A DNA stretch of 6,255 nt from JBBROS01 sp043748985 (GTDB taxonomy: Bacteria > Pseudomonadota > Alphaproteobacteria > Acetobacterales > Acetobacteraceae). The notes under the pieces are model-generated. The model was not told where the DNA came from, did not search any database, and worked only from the letters and a program-made list of their open reading frames with translations. Where the stretch lies: contig JAYVEG010000061.1 of the NCBI GenBank assembly GCA_043748985.1, positions 1 through 6,255 of the forward strand, given 5' to 3'. The position numbers and the translations under genes were made by a program. Shown here one piece after another: positions 1 through 6,068 of the stretch. Position 1 is the stretch's first letter; each line of letters starts with the position of its first letter.

Positions 1-60
1 TCCGGAGGCGGTCCACTGCCGTCCGGCCCAGATCCGGTGCAACGCTTCTCGCAAGCCATG

Positions 61-88
61 GCCCCTCCCCCAGGAACGGGAGAGGGGC
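61..88. terminator. GC-rich hairpin past the csbD-like gene, candidate terminator
   Basis: The arms 61-71 (GCCCCTCCCCC) and 78-88 (GGGAGAGGGGC) pair over 7 bp, then one C/A mismatch, then 3 bp, around the 6-nt loop AGGAAC. The hairpin lies 7 nt beyond the stop of the minus-strand gene that ends at 96, where an intrinsic terminator is expected. Neither side carries a clear T-run, so it may act as a Rho-assisted or bidirectional end, or be a common GC-rich intergenic repeat. Bases 1-60 hold no gene I can support. A plus frame is open from base 1 to a TAA at 97-99, and a minus frame is open from an ATG at 59 to the edge. Both are too short to judge. Confidence 0.45.
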
Positions 89-95
89 GGACAGC

Positions 96-437
96 CTAAC
101 GCCGGCGGTAGACGACCTGCGAGGTTGGCCTGAACGCGAGTGCCAGGAGGAAACCAACGCCGGCCGCGATCAGCACCGCGACGATCGGGCGCTCATCGAC
201 CTTGTCGGCCAGCATGTCGCCGTATTCCTCGACTTGATCGAGCAAGCCACTGCCGTAGTCACCGGTCATGTCCTGCACGGTGTCCTTGGCCTTGCCAAAG
301 GCGCGCTGCGCTCTGCCGGCCACCTGGTCGACGGCGCCGTCGATACGGGACTTGGTGTCTCCGGTCATCGACCCGACCATCGACTCCGCCTTGCCGCCAA
401 CTGTTCGGGCAAAACCCTCGACGCGATTCTCGTCCAT
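96..437 (-). CDS. CsbD-like stress protein with C-terminal membrane anchor
   Basis: The product is 113 aa. Residues 5-55 (EGFARTVGGKAESMVGSMTG, then a second AVDQVAGRAQRAFGKAKDTV block) match the amphipathic repeat style of the CsbD-like family, small proteins often made under general stress whose biochemical role is unknown. Residues about 84-102 (PIVAVLIAAGVGFLLALAF) form one hydrophobic segment preceded by DER and followed by a basic tail ending RRR. This closely resembles the C-terminal anchor of the DUF883/ElaB-YqjD family, so the protein probably sits on the inner membrane with a soluble helical part. The start is one of two tandem ATGs (440 or 437). I chose 437 because AAGGAG at 449-444 is 6 nt away, against 3 nt for the other. 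The frame is open further upstream to a GTG/ATG near 545, but that extension is Cys/Arg-rich, overlaps the promoter region and looks non-coding. It is divergent from paaA and functionally unrelated to it. Family assignment is fairly sure; function is not. Confidence 0.85.
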   Translation of the reverse strand: MDENRVEGFARTVGGKAESMVGSMTGDTKSRIDGAVDQVAGRAQRAFGKAKDTVQDMTGDYGSGLLDQVEEYGDMLADKVDERPIVAVLIAAGVGFLLALAFRPTSQVVYRRR

Positions 438-443
438 CATTTG

Positions 444-449
444 CTCCTT
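444..449 (-). promoter_or_regulatory. Ribosome binding site that sets the csbD-like start
   Basis: Read on the minus strand the sequence is AAGGAG, followed by CAA and then ATGATG. Spacing is 3 nt to the first ATG and 6 nt to the second, so the second ATG (437) is the better start. It rules against the longer reading that begins near 545. Confidence 0.75.
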
Positions 450-471
450 GTGCTGCTGTCGGTGAAGACAG

Positions 472-496
472 AACAGCCGCCGGGCCGCTTGGTTCC
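472..496 (-). promoter_or_regulatory. EcfG-type general stress promoter for the csbD-like gene
   Basis: On the minus strand GGAAC (496-492) is followed by exactly 17 nt and then GTT (474-472). This fits the published pattern for alphaproteobacterial EcfG/RpoE2/SigT promoters (GGAAC, spacer of about 16-17, then a GTT core; equivalently N18 before TT). A transcription start about 6-8 nt beyond the GTT would fall near 465, giving a 5' UTR of roughly 28 nt that contains the AAGGAG site. CsbD-like genes are frequent members of EcfG regulons, so motif, geometry and gene type agree. The assignment is an inference from a short motif. Confidence 0.6.
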
Positions 497-521
497 GCAA
501 GCCTCGGACATTACAAAAATC

Positions 522-550
522 TTGACATGTGGTGGATTGCGTCATATCCC
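522..550 (+). promoter_or_regulatory. Sigma-70-like promoter for paaABCDE
   Basis: A perfect TTGACA at 522-527 is followed by a 17-nt spacer and TATCCC at 545-550, which matches only the first three bases of TATAAT. A transcription start would fall near 557, leaving a leader of about 20 nt before the paaA ATG at 579 and its ribosome binding site. The weak -10 suits an activated or derepressible promoter. I do not see the palindrome ACCGACCGGTCGGT that I recall for TetR-type PaaR repressors. Confidence 0.5.
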
Positions 551-552
551 AC
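529..552. promoter_or_regulatory. Interrupted inverted repeat over the paa -10, candidate operator
   Basis: The left arm GTGG-tg-GAT (529-537) pairs with the right arm ATCCCAC (546-552) apart from a 2-nt insertion, around the 8-nt centre TGCGTCAT. It starts just after the -35 and covers the -10, a typical place for a repressor site. The arms are short and imperfect, so this may be chance. No regulator gene is present in the window to pair it with. Confidence 0.25.
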
Positions 553-566
553 GGTTAACAGAAGAC

Positions 567-573
567 AAGAAGG
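567..573 (+). promoter_or_regulatory. Ribosome binding site of paaA
   Basis: AAGAAGG lies 5 nt before the ATG at 579. This supports that start over the internal ATG at 648, which has no comparable upstream purine-rich stretch. Confidence 0.6.
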
Positions 574-578
574 CAGCG

Positions 579-1561
<983 letters not shown>

Positions 1562-1565
<4 letters not shown>

Positions 1566-1870
1566 CCGGCCCCTCCCCAGTCACGACCCTGCGCCTAACG
1601 CCGCTGTGGGAGGTGTTTATCCGCAGCCGCAATGGGCTGGCGCACAAGCACGCCGGGTCTGTACACGCCGCCGATGCAACGATGGCGCTGCAGGCGGCCC
1701 GGGACGTCTACACCCGCCGCGGCGAGGGGCTGTCGATCTGGGTGGTGCCAAGCAACGCCATCACCGCCAGCGACCCCGTCGACAAGGCCATGCTGTTCGA
1801 ACCGACCGCCAGCAAGATCTATCGTCACCCGACCTTCTATGAGGTGCCGGACGAAGTCGGACACATGTAA
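1562..1870 (+). CDS. paaB: Phenylacetyl-CoA 1,2-epoxidase subunit PaaB
   Basis: PaaB is a small non-catalytic subunit that bridges PaaAC heterodimers in the epoxidase complex. The 102-aa product matches E. coli PaaB (95 aa) closely: LWEVFIRSRNGLAHKHAGS at 15-33, HAADATMALQAARDVYTRR at 35-53, SIWVV at 58-62, and SKIYRHPTFYEVPD at 84-97, ending in HM as E. coli PaaB does. The extra length is a Ser/Thr/Pro-rich N-terminus of about 8 residues. The ATG overlaps the paaA stop in ATGA, and the purine-rich GAGGCAGG upstream can serve as its ribosome binding site, so translation is probably coupled to paaA. Nothing in the sequence is unusual. Confidence 0.96.
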
Positions 1871-2643
1871 TGCTCACGACCTCCATCACGGTGAATGAAA
1901 CGCCGCCGGTGCTGTTCGCTCTGCGGCGGGCCGACGATGCGCTGATCGCCGGGCACCGCCTGTCCGAGTGGTGCGGTAAGGCGCCGACCCCCGAGGAGGA
2001 TATAGCACTCGCGAACATGGGCCTGGACCTGCTCGGCCAGGCGCGCAGCCTGTACAGCCGGGCCGCCGAGCTGGAAGGCGCCGGACACGACGAGGACCAG
2101 TACGCCTATCTGCGCGACCCGCCCCAGTATCGCAACCTGCTGCTGCTGGAGCTGCCGAACGGCGATTTCGCGCGCACCATCGTCCGGCAGTTCCTCTATG
2201 CCGCGTTCATGGACCCGTGGTGGCAGGCGATGACCCGGTCCACGGATGCCGGGCTCGCAGCCATCGCCGCGAAGGCGGAGAAGGAGGCGGCCTATCACCT
2301 CCGCCACAGCGCGGAGTGGGTGATCAGGCTTGGGGACGGCACACCGGAAAGCCATCGCCGCACCCAGGAAGCGCTCGATCTGCTGATGCCCTACGTCGGC
2401 GAGCTGTTTCACTGCGATGACGAAGCCGATCTGGTGGCGGCCGGCCTGGCCGTGGATACCGGAACGGTCCGACCCGAATGGGACCGCACGATCGACCGGG
2501 TTCTCGCCGAGGCAACGCTAGCCAGGCCCCAAGGCACGTGGTCGCACCGCGGTGGCCGCATTGGGCGCCACACGGAGCATCTGGGCTTTCTGCTGGCAGA
2601 GATGCAGCACCTGCCGCGCACCCATCCGGGGGCCACGTGGTAA
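1870..2643 (+). CDS. paaC: Phenylacetyl-CoA 1,2-epoxidase structural subunit PaaC
   Basis: PaaC has a ferritin-like fold but no metal site; it forms the tight heterodimer with PaaA that positions the catalytic subunit. The 257-aa product compares with about 248 in E. coli. Family landmarks in order: HRLSEWCGKAP at 29-39, EEDIALANMGLDLLGQARS at 42-60, DEDQYAYLRD at 74-83, RNLLLLELPNGDFARTI at 88-104, RQFLY at 106-110, YHLRHSAEWVIRLGDGTPES at 142-161, RHTEHLGFLLAEMQHLPR at 233-250, ending GATW. The first dozen residues are extra relative to E. coli. The start ATG shares one base with the paaB stop (TAATG) and has no obvious ribosome binding site, so re-initiation after paaB is likely. The last 7 bases overlap paaD. 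Confidence 0.96.
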   Translation: MLTTSITVNETPPVLFALRRADDALIAGHRLSEWCGKAPTPEEDIALANMGLDLLGQARSLYSRAAELEGAGHDEDQYAYLRDPPQYRNLLLLELPNGDFARTIVRQFLYAAFMDPWWQAMTRSTDAGLAAIAAKAEKEAAYHLRHSAEWVIRLGDGTPESHRRTQEALDLLMPYVGELFHCDDEADLVAAGLAVDTGTVRPEWDRTIDRVLAEATLARPQGTWSHRGGRIGRHTEHLGFLLAEMQHLPRTHPGATW

Positions 2644-3116
2644 GCCTGCGGGATCGGGCGTGGGCATTGGCTGGCGAGGTCGTGGACCCCGAGATCCCCG
2701 TGCTGACCATCGCGGACCTCGGCGTGCTGCGCGATGTGACGGAGCAGGACGGTATCGTCGAGGTCGCCATCACGCCGACCTACTCGGGCTGTCCGGCGAT
2801 GGCGATGATCGCGCTCGAGGTGCAGCTGGCACTCGACCGCGCCGGCATTCCGGGCCGGGTGCGCACCGTGCTCGACCCGGCCTGGACGACGGATTGGATG
2901 ACCGCCGCGGGTCGCGAAAAGCTTCTGGCCTACGGCATCGCGCCGCCCACGAAGGCGGCAGGCCGGCGGGCGCTGTTCTCCACCGAAGCAGCCTCGTGCC
3001 CACGCTGCGGCTCCGCGCACACCGAGTGCATCGCAGAATTCGGATCGACGTCGTGCAAGGCGCTCTGGCGGTGCCTGGACTGCCGCGAACCCTTCGACCA
3101 GTTCAAATGTCACTGA
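2637..3116 (+). CDS. paaD: PaaD, Fe-S cluster assembly factor for the epoxidase
   Basis: PaaD is needed for epoxidase activity in vivo but is not part of the purified complex. It is thought to help insert or repair Fe-S clusters, probably in PaaE. The 159-aa product has an N-terminal MIP18/DUF59 domain (DPEIPVLTIADLGVLRDV at 17-34, TPTYSGCPAM at 46-55 with Cys52), then LDPAWTTDWMT at 79-89, and a C-terminal zinc-ribbon-like region with Cys121, 124, 131, 140, 146, 149 and 158, including CPRC and CLDC. Cys131 is extra compared with the E. coli protein as I recall it. I set the start at GTG 2637 because no in-frame ATG lies near the domain edge, it has GGGGG 5 nt upstream, and it overlaps the paaC stop by 7 bp, as expected in a coupled operon. 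The next upstream ATG (2478) would add 53 residues antiparallel to family length. E. coli PaaD is about 165 aa. Confidence 0.93.
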   Translation: MVSLRDRAWALAGEVVDPEIPVLTIADLGVLRDVTEQDGIVEVAITPTYSGCPAMAMIALEVQLALDRAGIPGRVRTVLDPAWTTDWMTAAGREKLLAYGIAPPTKAAGRRALFSTEAASCPRCGSAHTECIAEFGSTSCKALWRCLDCREPFDQFKCH

Positions 3117-3150
3117 CGCGTGGAGAAGCCGCTGCTCACCTCCCTGAAAC

Positions 3151-3155
3151 GGAGG
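3151..3155 (+). promoter_or_regulatory. Strong ribosome binding site selecting the paaE GTG start
   Basis: GGAGG (within ACGGAGG) lies 8 nt before GTG at 3164. The alternative ATG at 3107, inside the end of paaD, has no purine-rich stretch upstream. This site is the clearest Shine-Dalgarno in the operon and suggests paaE is initiated independently rather than only by coupling. Confidence 0.7.
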
Positions 3156-3163
3156 ACCCGCAG

Positions 3164-4255
3164 GTGGGTGACGGCGGCGCGCAGGCCGTAAGCCGGTTCT
3201 TCTCGATCGCCATCGCCGCGGTGCGCCCCGAAACCGACGAGGCGGTCACACTGACGCTGACCGTTCCCGAATCACTGCGACAGCTGTTCGCATGGCGACC
3301 CGGCCAATATCTGACGTTGCGGACAGTGATGAACGGCGAGGACGTGCGCCGCTCCTACTCGATCTGCTCGGGCCTGGACGACGGGCACCTGCAGGTCGCG
3401 ATCAAGCGCGTGCAGGACGGCCGCTTCTCGACCTGGGCGCATGCCGCCCTGCAGCCCGGCGACCTGATCGACGCGATGCCGCCCGCCGGACGGTTCACCG
3501 TGCCGGTCGAGCCGGATGCCGCGCGCGCCTATCTGGGCGTCGCGGCGGGATCGGGGATCACCCCGGTCCTGTCGATCCTGAAAACCGTGCTGACCCACGA
3601 GCCCGGCAGCCGCTTCGTCCTCCTCTACGGCAGCCGAAGCACAGCCACGATCCTGTTCCGCGACGAGCTGGAGTCGCTGAAGGACCGCTTCATGGGCAGG
3701 CTGTCTGTCGTGCACGTGCTGTCCCGCGAGCAGCAGGACATCCCCATCCTGAACGGCCGCCTGGATGCAGCCAAGATGACTGCGCTGCTGCCGGGCCTGT
3801 TCCCTGACCGCCCGCCCGACCTTGCACTTCTCTGCGGGCCGGAAGGAATGATCGAGGCCGTCTCGGCCGCCCTGGTCGCGGCAGGCCTGCCACCCGACCA
3901 CCTTCTCAGCGAGCGCTTCACCACGACAACCCAGCCGGCCCGGCCACGCCGTGCAGCCCCCATCGCATCGCCAGCCTTCGCGATGGCAACGATCATCGCG
4001 GACGGCGTCACCACCCTGGTGCCCGTCGCCGAGGGAGAGCCGGTTCTGGACGCCGCCCTCCGCGCCGGCCTCGATCTGCCCTACTCATGCCGCGGCGGCA
4101 TGTGCAGCACCTGCCGCGCCCGGGTGACGGAGGGTGCAGTGACGATGGACGTCAATTACGGGCTGGAGCCCTGGGAAACGTCAGCAGGCTACGTGCTCAC
4201 CTGCCAGGCCCGGCCCACGACCGGGCGCGTCACCGTGGATTATGACCACGTATAA
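3164..4255 (+). CDS. paaE: Phenylacetyl-CoA epoxidase reductase subunit PaaE
   Basis: PaaE passes electrons from NADPH through FAD and a [2Fe-2S] cluster to the PaaA diiron site. The 363-aa product has the class order FAD-binding barrel (about 12-112; RPGQYLTLR at 45-53, RRSYSIC at 62-68), nucleotide-binding domain (about 120-250; GVAAGSGITPVLSILK at 125-140, LLYGSR at 153-158, LLCGPEGMI at 222-230) and C-terminal plant-type ferredoxin (about 272-363). Cluster ligands are C309, C314, C317 and C347. A Pro/Ala/Arg-rich linker (about 252-271) joins the last two. E. coli PaaE is about 356 aa. I chose GTG 3164 over ATG 3107 (382 aa, overlapping paaD by 10 bp) because of the GGAGG site, the better length, and codon use: between the two starts only 10 of 18 codons after the ATG end in G/C, against 18 of the first 20 after the GTG. 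The coupled ATG remains possible. It is the last gene of the operon. Confidence 0.95.
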   Translation: MGDGGAQAVSRFFSIAIAAVRPETDEAVTLTLTVPESLRQLFAWRPGQYLTLRTVMNGEDVRRSYSICSGLDDGHLQVAIKRVQDGRFSTWAHAALQPGDLIDAMPPAGRFTVPVEPDAARAYLGVAAGSGITPVLSILKTVLTHEPGSRFVLLYGSRSTATILFRDELESLKDRFMGRLSVVHVLSREQQDIPILNGRLDAAKMTALLPGLFPDRPPDLALLCGPEGMIEAVSAALVAAGLPPDHLLSERFTTTTQPARPRRAAPIASPAFAMATIIADGVTTLVPVAEGEPVLDAALRAGLDLPYSCRGGMCSTCRARVTEGAVTMDVNYGLEPWETSAGYVLTCQARPTTGRVTVDYDHV

Positions 4256-4277
4256 GTCCTGCGCCGGTCAGGCTTAT
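4252..4277. terminator. Hairpin across the convergent paaE and SDR stops
   Basis: ATAAG-t-CCTG (4252-4261) pairs with CAGG-CTTAT (4269-4277) over 9 bp with a single bulged T, around a 7-nt loop CGCCGGT. The structure includes the paaE TAA (4253-4255) in one arm and the TAA of the minus-strand gene (4274-4276) in the other. With an 18-bp gap between two convergent genes, a shared bidirectional terminator is plausible. The stem is only moderately GC-rich and no T-run follows on either strand, so strength is doubtful. Confidence 0.4.
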
Positions 4278-5140
4278 TCATACGCGACACCGGTCAGTGC
4301 CTCGGACATCTGCCACAGTCGGTCGCGGGCCTGCGCATCCAGGGCCTGCGGCATGATCTTCGATGGCGTGGGCCGGCCACGCGTCTCCCCCAAACAACAG
4401 GGGCCGTAATACCCGCCAGGCCGGGCCGCAGGGTCCAGGGCGGCATACAACAACGGGAGCGCGCCGGCGGCCGCAGACTGCCCGAGCGCGTTGAACCCGG
4501 CCTGCATGATCCGCTCCTTCAGGCCCGGGGCCTTCGCGCCGGGCCCGTTGAGCACGATGCTGGTGGCAGACCACCCCGGATGCGCCGCCATCCCCACGAC
4601 GCCCCAACCGGCGGCAATCGACCGCTCCTGAAGCTCGATCCCGAACATCAGCATCGCCAGCTTGCTCTGCGCGTAGGCGGCCCAGGGCTCATACCGGCGC
4701 TCGCCATTCAGGTCGTCGAAGACGATCCGGCCGCGGCGGTGCGCCAGGCTGGCCACATTCACGACACGGGCGCCCCGCAGCTGCGGCAGCAGCCGGGCGG
4801 TCAATGCGAAATGACCGAGATAGTTGGTGCCAAGCTGCCGCTCGAACCCGTCGACCGTGGTCTCACGCCGCGGTAGCGCCATCACGCCGGCATTGTTGAC
4901 CAGCACGGCGATCGGGCTGGCGACACTCTCGGCAAAGGCCCGGACCGACGCGAGGCTGGCGACGTCCAGCATCTGAAAACGGAACGTGCCGCCAGGCACC
5001 GCCGCCTTTGCCCGGGCCAACGTGGCAGCGCCGCGCCCCTCGTCCCGTCCGGTCATCAGCACGTCGTGCCCAACCCGGCCCAGTCCCAAAGCCGTCTCGT
5101 AGCCGAGCCCGCCCGTGGCCCCCGTGACGATGGACAGCAT
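4274..5140 (-). CDS. Short-chain dehydrogenase/reductase (SDR), substrate unknown
   Basis: This 288-aa NAD(P)(H)-dependent oxidoreductase has a Rossmann fold and belongs to the classical SDRs, in the group that resembles retinol dehydrogenase/WWOX-type or protochlorophyllide-reductase-like enzymes. Visible motifs: cofactor glycines TGATGGLG at 6-13, basic TGRDEGRG at 30-37 (suggesting NADPH), LDVASLASV at 58-66, NNAGVM at 82-87, NYLGHF at 106-111, catalytic Ser131 (VVNVAS), Tyr156 and Lys160 (YAQSK), then HPGW at 187-190. A substrate loop and a PGGYYGP segment (241-247) are typical of the group. With a classical Asn106-Ser131-Tyr156-Lys160 set it should be active; substrate cannot be read from sequence. 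The start ATG shares one base with the stop of the eipB-like gene (TGATG) and has no clear ribosome binding site, so the two are probably co-translated. The frame is open far upstream through eipB, but that is out-of-frame shadow. Confidence 0.93.
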   Translation of the reverse strand: MLSIVTGATGGLGYETALGLGRVGHDVLMTGRDEGRGAATLARAKAAVPGGTFRFQMLDVASLASVRAFAESVASPIAVLVNNAGVMALPRRETTVDGFERQLGTNYLGHFALTARLLPQLRGARVVNVASLAHRRGRIVFDDLNGERRYEPWAAYAQSKLAMLMFGIELQERSIAAGWGVVGMAAHPGWSATSIVLNGPGAKAPGLKERIMQAGFNALGQSAAAGALPLLYAALDPAARPGGYYGPCCLGETRGRPTPSKIMPQALDAQARDRLWQMSEALTGVAYE

Positions 5141-5961
5141 CAGCAGTGCGGCGGCTGGGGCACGAATTCCCTGAGTTTGCCCTGCATCACGAAGTCGGAG
5201 AAATCCATGTGCAGGTCGTCGGCGACCCCGTTGGCCCAGTATTTCATCGACACCTCGTAATCGGGGCTGCCATCCGCCTTCGGCTTTCCGGCGTCGGTGA
5301 TGCGGTCGAAGAACGCAATCCGCACCCGGCCGGACGGCATGTCGGTCAACAGCGGATAGGCCGCCGGCCCGCCCTTCGTCCAGCTGATGATGGAGACGGA
5401 GCTGTCCTGCGCGCCCTTGTCGCCCGTGCCGTCGAAGATCGGCAACGACAGGAATTTCTTGCCCGCCTCGGCGCCCGTCAGGATGGCGTCGGTATGGGCC
5501 ATGGGAAACAGCGTGCCCCGCGGCATCGCCATCGTCTTGTCCTCGGGCAGCGTGTAGTGGATGGTCCCAGTGCCGCCGGGGCCATCCAGCTTCGCGTCGC
5601 CTTCCGCCTGCTCGGTCACGGCGGTGTCGGTCGTCTGCTTCATCCGGAATCGCATCGCCAGGCCGTCCTTGCTCTCCCATGTCGCATAGTCGCTGACGGT
5701 CTCGATATCCTGCCCGTCGCGGTTGGTGATCACCAGGCTGAGGCGCTGCCGCGACGCCCACCCGTCACAGGCGTCGGTGACCTCATAGGCCATGGTGCCG
5801 TGGGCGCCGGAAATCTCGCCGCCCTTCGCGGATTCGAGCGTCAGCTCATACAGTGCCCGGTGCGCCGCCGCCGGCGTGCGGTCGGCTGCGAAGCCGGACG
5901 GGGACATCGTGGGGCTCGCAACCAGTGCCAGCAGGGCGGTGGCAAGCGGGCGCATGCGCAT
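5140..5961 (-). CDS. eipB: Periplasmic EipB/DUF1849-family envelope protein
   Basis: The 273-aa product starts with a signal peptide: MRMRPLATALLALVASP, then likely cleavage after Ala25 (SGFA/AD). The mature part opens with HRALYELTLESAKGG at 34-48 and GTMAYEVTDACDGWASRQRL at 55-74, and later has YLL/AYPLLTDMPSG-like and MKYWANGVADDLHMDFSDF-like segments, consistent with DUF1849, whose characterised member is Brucella EipB, a periplasmic beta-spiral protein needed for envelope stress resistance. Brucella EipB (about 280 aa) has a conserved internal disulfide; here the only two cysteines are Cys65 and the last residue Cys273, which suits the same bond. I chose ATG 5961 because it places the signal peptide at the N-terminus and has GGAG 9 nt upstream. 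ATG 5985, ATG 5955 and a GTG at 6072 are also in frame. It follows the gamma-glutamyltransferase gene after 107 bp and is coupled to the SDR downstream. Family assignment is good; the exact role here is inferred. Confidence 0.85.
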   Translation of the reverse strand: MRMRPLATALLALVASPTMSPSGFAADRTPAAAHRALYELTLESAKGGEISGAHGTMAYEVTDACDGWASRQRLSLVITNRDGQDIETVSDYATWESKDGLAMRFRMKQTTDTAVTEQAEGDAKLDGPGGTGTIHYTLPEDKTMAMPRGTLFPMAHTDAILTGAEAGKKFLSLPIFDGTGDKGAQDSSVSIISWTKGGPAAYPLLTDMPSGRVRIAFFDRITDAGKPKADGSPDYEVSMKYWANGVADDLHMDFSDFVMQGKLREFVPQPPHC

Positions 5962-5970
5962 GCGGGGCGT

Positions 5971-5974
5971 CTCC
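5971..5974 (-). promoter_or_regulatory. Ribosome binding site selecting the eipB-like start
   Basis: On the minus strand the sequence reads CCGGAGA, with GGAG 9 nt before the ATG at 5961. The upstream in-frame candidates at 5985 (ATG) and 6072 (GTG) lack a good site and would bury the signal peptide behind 8 or 37 residues. The ATG at 5955 lies too far away. Confidence 0.5.
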
Positions 5975-6068
5975 GGTGGGTTCATGATGCTGACATAGGC
6001 GCGGCCAGCCGAGTGCGCCAGACGCGGGACCGTGACCGCCCGCCAAGTGACGCCATCGGACAACGCCG

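Noticed and set aside
1..60. Possible start of a further minus-strand gene at ATG 59 after the purine-rich GGGGGAGGGG.
   Set aside because: Fewer than 20 codons are visible, they resemble no family, and the purines are part of the hairpin at 61-88.
438..545. Longer csbD-like start near 545.
   Set aside because: The added 36 residues are Cys/Arg/Gln-rich, cross the divergent promoters, and AAGGAG sits just before the ATGATG at 440-435.
234..578. Extension of paaA upstream to an ATG at 234.
   Set aside because: It would run through the csbD-like gene and both promoters, and conserved PaaA sequence begins well after 579.
1837..2412. A 191-residue minus-strand open frame opposite paaC.
   Set aside because: It mirrors a well-conserved paaC coding region and shows no family features.
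5141..5761. Upstream extension of the SDR reading frame to a 495-residue protein.
   Set aside because: The extra residues are the out-of-frame shadow of the eipB-like gene; the SDR fold begins at the ATG at 5140 with its cofactor motif at residues 6-13.
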